DNA from: Aquirhabdus sp.
GTDB lineage: Bacteria > Pseudomonadota > Gammaproteobacteria > Pseudomonadales > Moraxellaceae
Direction: 5' to 3'
Length of the DNA stretch: 5,584 bases
Assembly (NCBI GenBank): GCA_030152425.1
Contig: JASLJP010000223.1
Span: forward strand, 1 to 5,584
Below the pieces are notes generated by a model. The model saw only the letters and a list, made by a program, of their open reading frames with translations. It made no database searches and had not been told where the DNA came from. The position numbers and the translations under genes are program-made. Of the stretch, positions 5,545 through 5,584 are shown piece after piece; the first letter of the stretch is position 1, and each line of letters opens with the position of its first letter.

Positions 5545-5584
5545 AAAAAAAGGCACTCCAGCGTCGCGCTGTAGTGCCTTTTTT
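5545..5584. terminator. Strong, probably bidirectional intrinsic terminator
   Basis: Seven A (5545-5551) precede AGGCACT (5551-5557), a C/T mismatch, CAGCG (5559-5563), a TCG loop, CGCTG (5567-5571), AGTGCCT (5573-5579) and a T run that continues to the window edge. The stem has 12 pairs plus A/T pairing at the base. It ends the thioesterase transcript; the A tract on the left means it could also stop a convergent transcript from the right, suggesting an oppositely oriented gene beyond the window. Confidence 0.92.

Noticed and set aside
1..5584. A large new system such as a mobile element, defence island, CRISPR array or retroelement
   Set aside because: All long open frames on the + strand are explained by known housekeeping families in a familiar order, with no terminal repeats, integrase, transposase or spaced repeats.

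Overview
The window reads as an ordinary, chromosomal stretch of a gammaproteobacterium, most likely a Pseudomonadales member and possibly a relatively GC-rich Moraxellaceae. The basis is the order algR-like LytTR regulator > hemC > hemD > hemX > hemY, which is known for Pseudomonas-type genomes (algR is linked to hemC/hemD in P. aeruginosa), plus the general look of the proteins. The genus is an inference; base composition looks to be in the mid-50s percent GC by eye. All five large genes and the trailing thioesterase gene are on the + strand.

Layout. Positions 1-448 hold the 3' part of a LytTR-type response regulator (end of receiver domain plus the whole DNA-binding domain). A 9-bp hairpin at 474-498 probably ends that transcript. 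A promoter-like pair at 546-574, overlapped by a dyad containing CCGTTC, probably starts the heme operon. hemC (606-1574), hemD (1585-2391), hemX (2431-3534) and hemY (3531-4775) follow with a 10-nt gap, a 39-nt gap bridged by a 17-codon mini-ORF, and a 4-nt ATGA overlap, so they look like one translationally coupled operon. A 170-nt spacer then leads to a hotdog-fold acyl-CoA thioesterase gene (4946-5533), and a strong A-tract/hairpin/T-tract terminator (5545-5584) closes the window.

How the genes work together. HemC polymerises four porphobilinogen units into hydroxymethylbilane and HemD closes that product to uroporphyrinogen III, the branch point to heme, siroheme and cobalamin. HemX and HemY are conserved inner-membrane proteins encoded next to these enzymes in many gammaproteobacteria; their biochemical roles are not settled. 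The regulator may control the operon beside it, but the sequence gives only a weak hint of that. The thioesterase appears to be a separate unit.

No mobile element, CRISPR array, tRNA, rRNA or defence system was found, and I do not see a large undescribed system. The most unusual details are the bridging mini-ORF between hemD and hemX, an AT-rich segment with a nine-A run flanked by imperfect direct repeats inside hemD, the dyad on the hemC promoter, and a roughly 60-residue C-terminal extension on the thioesterase.
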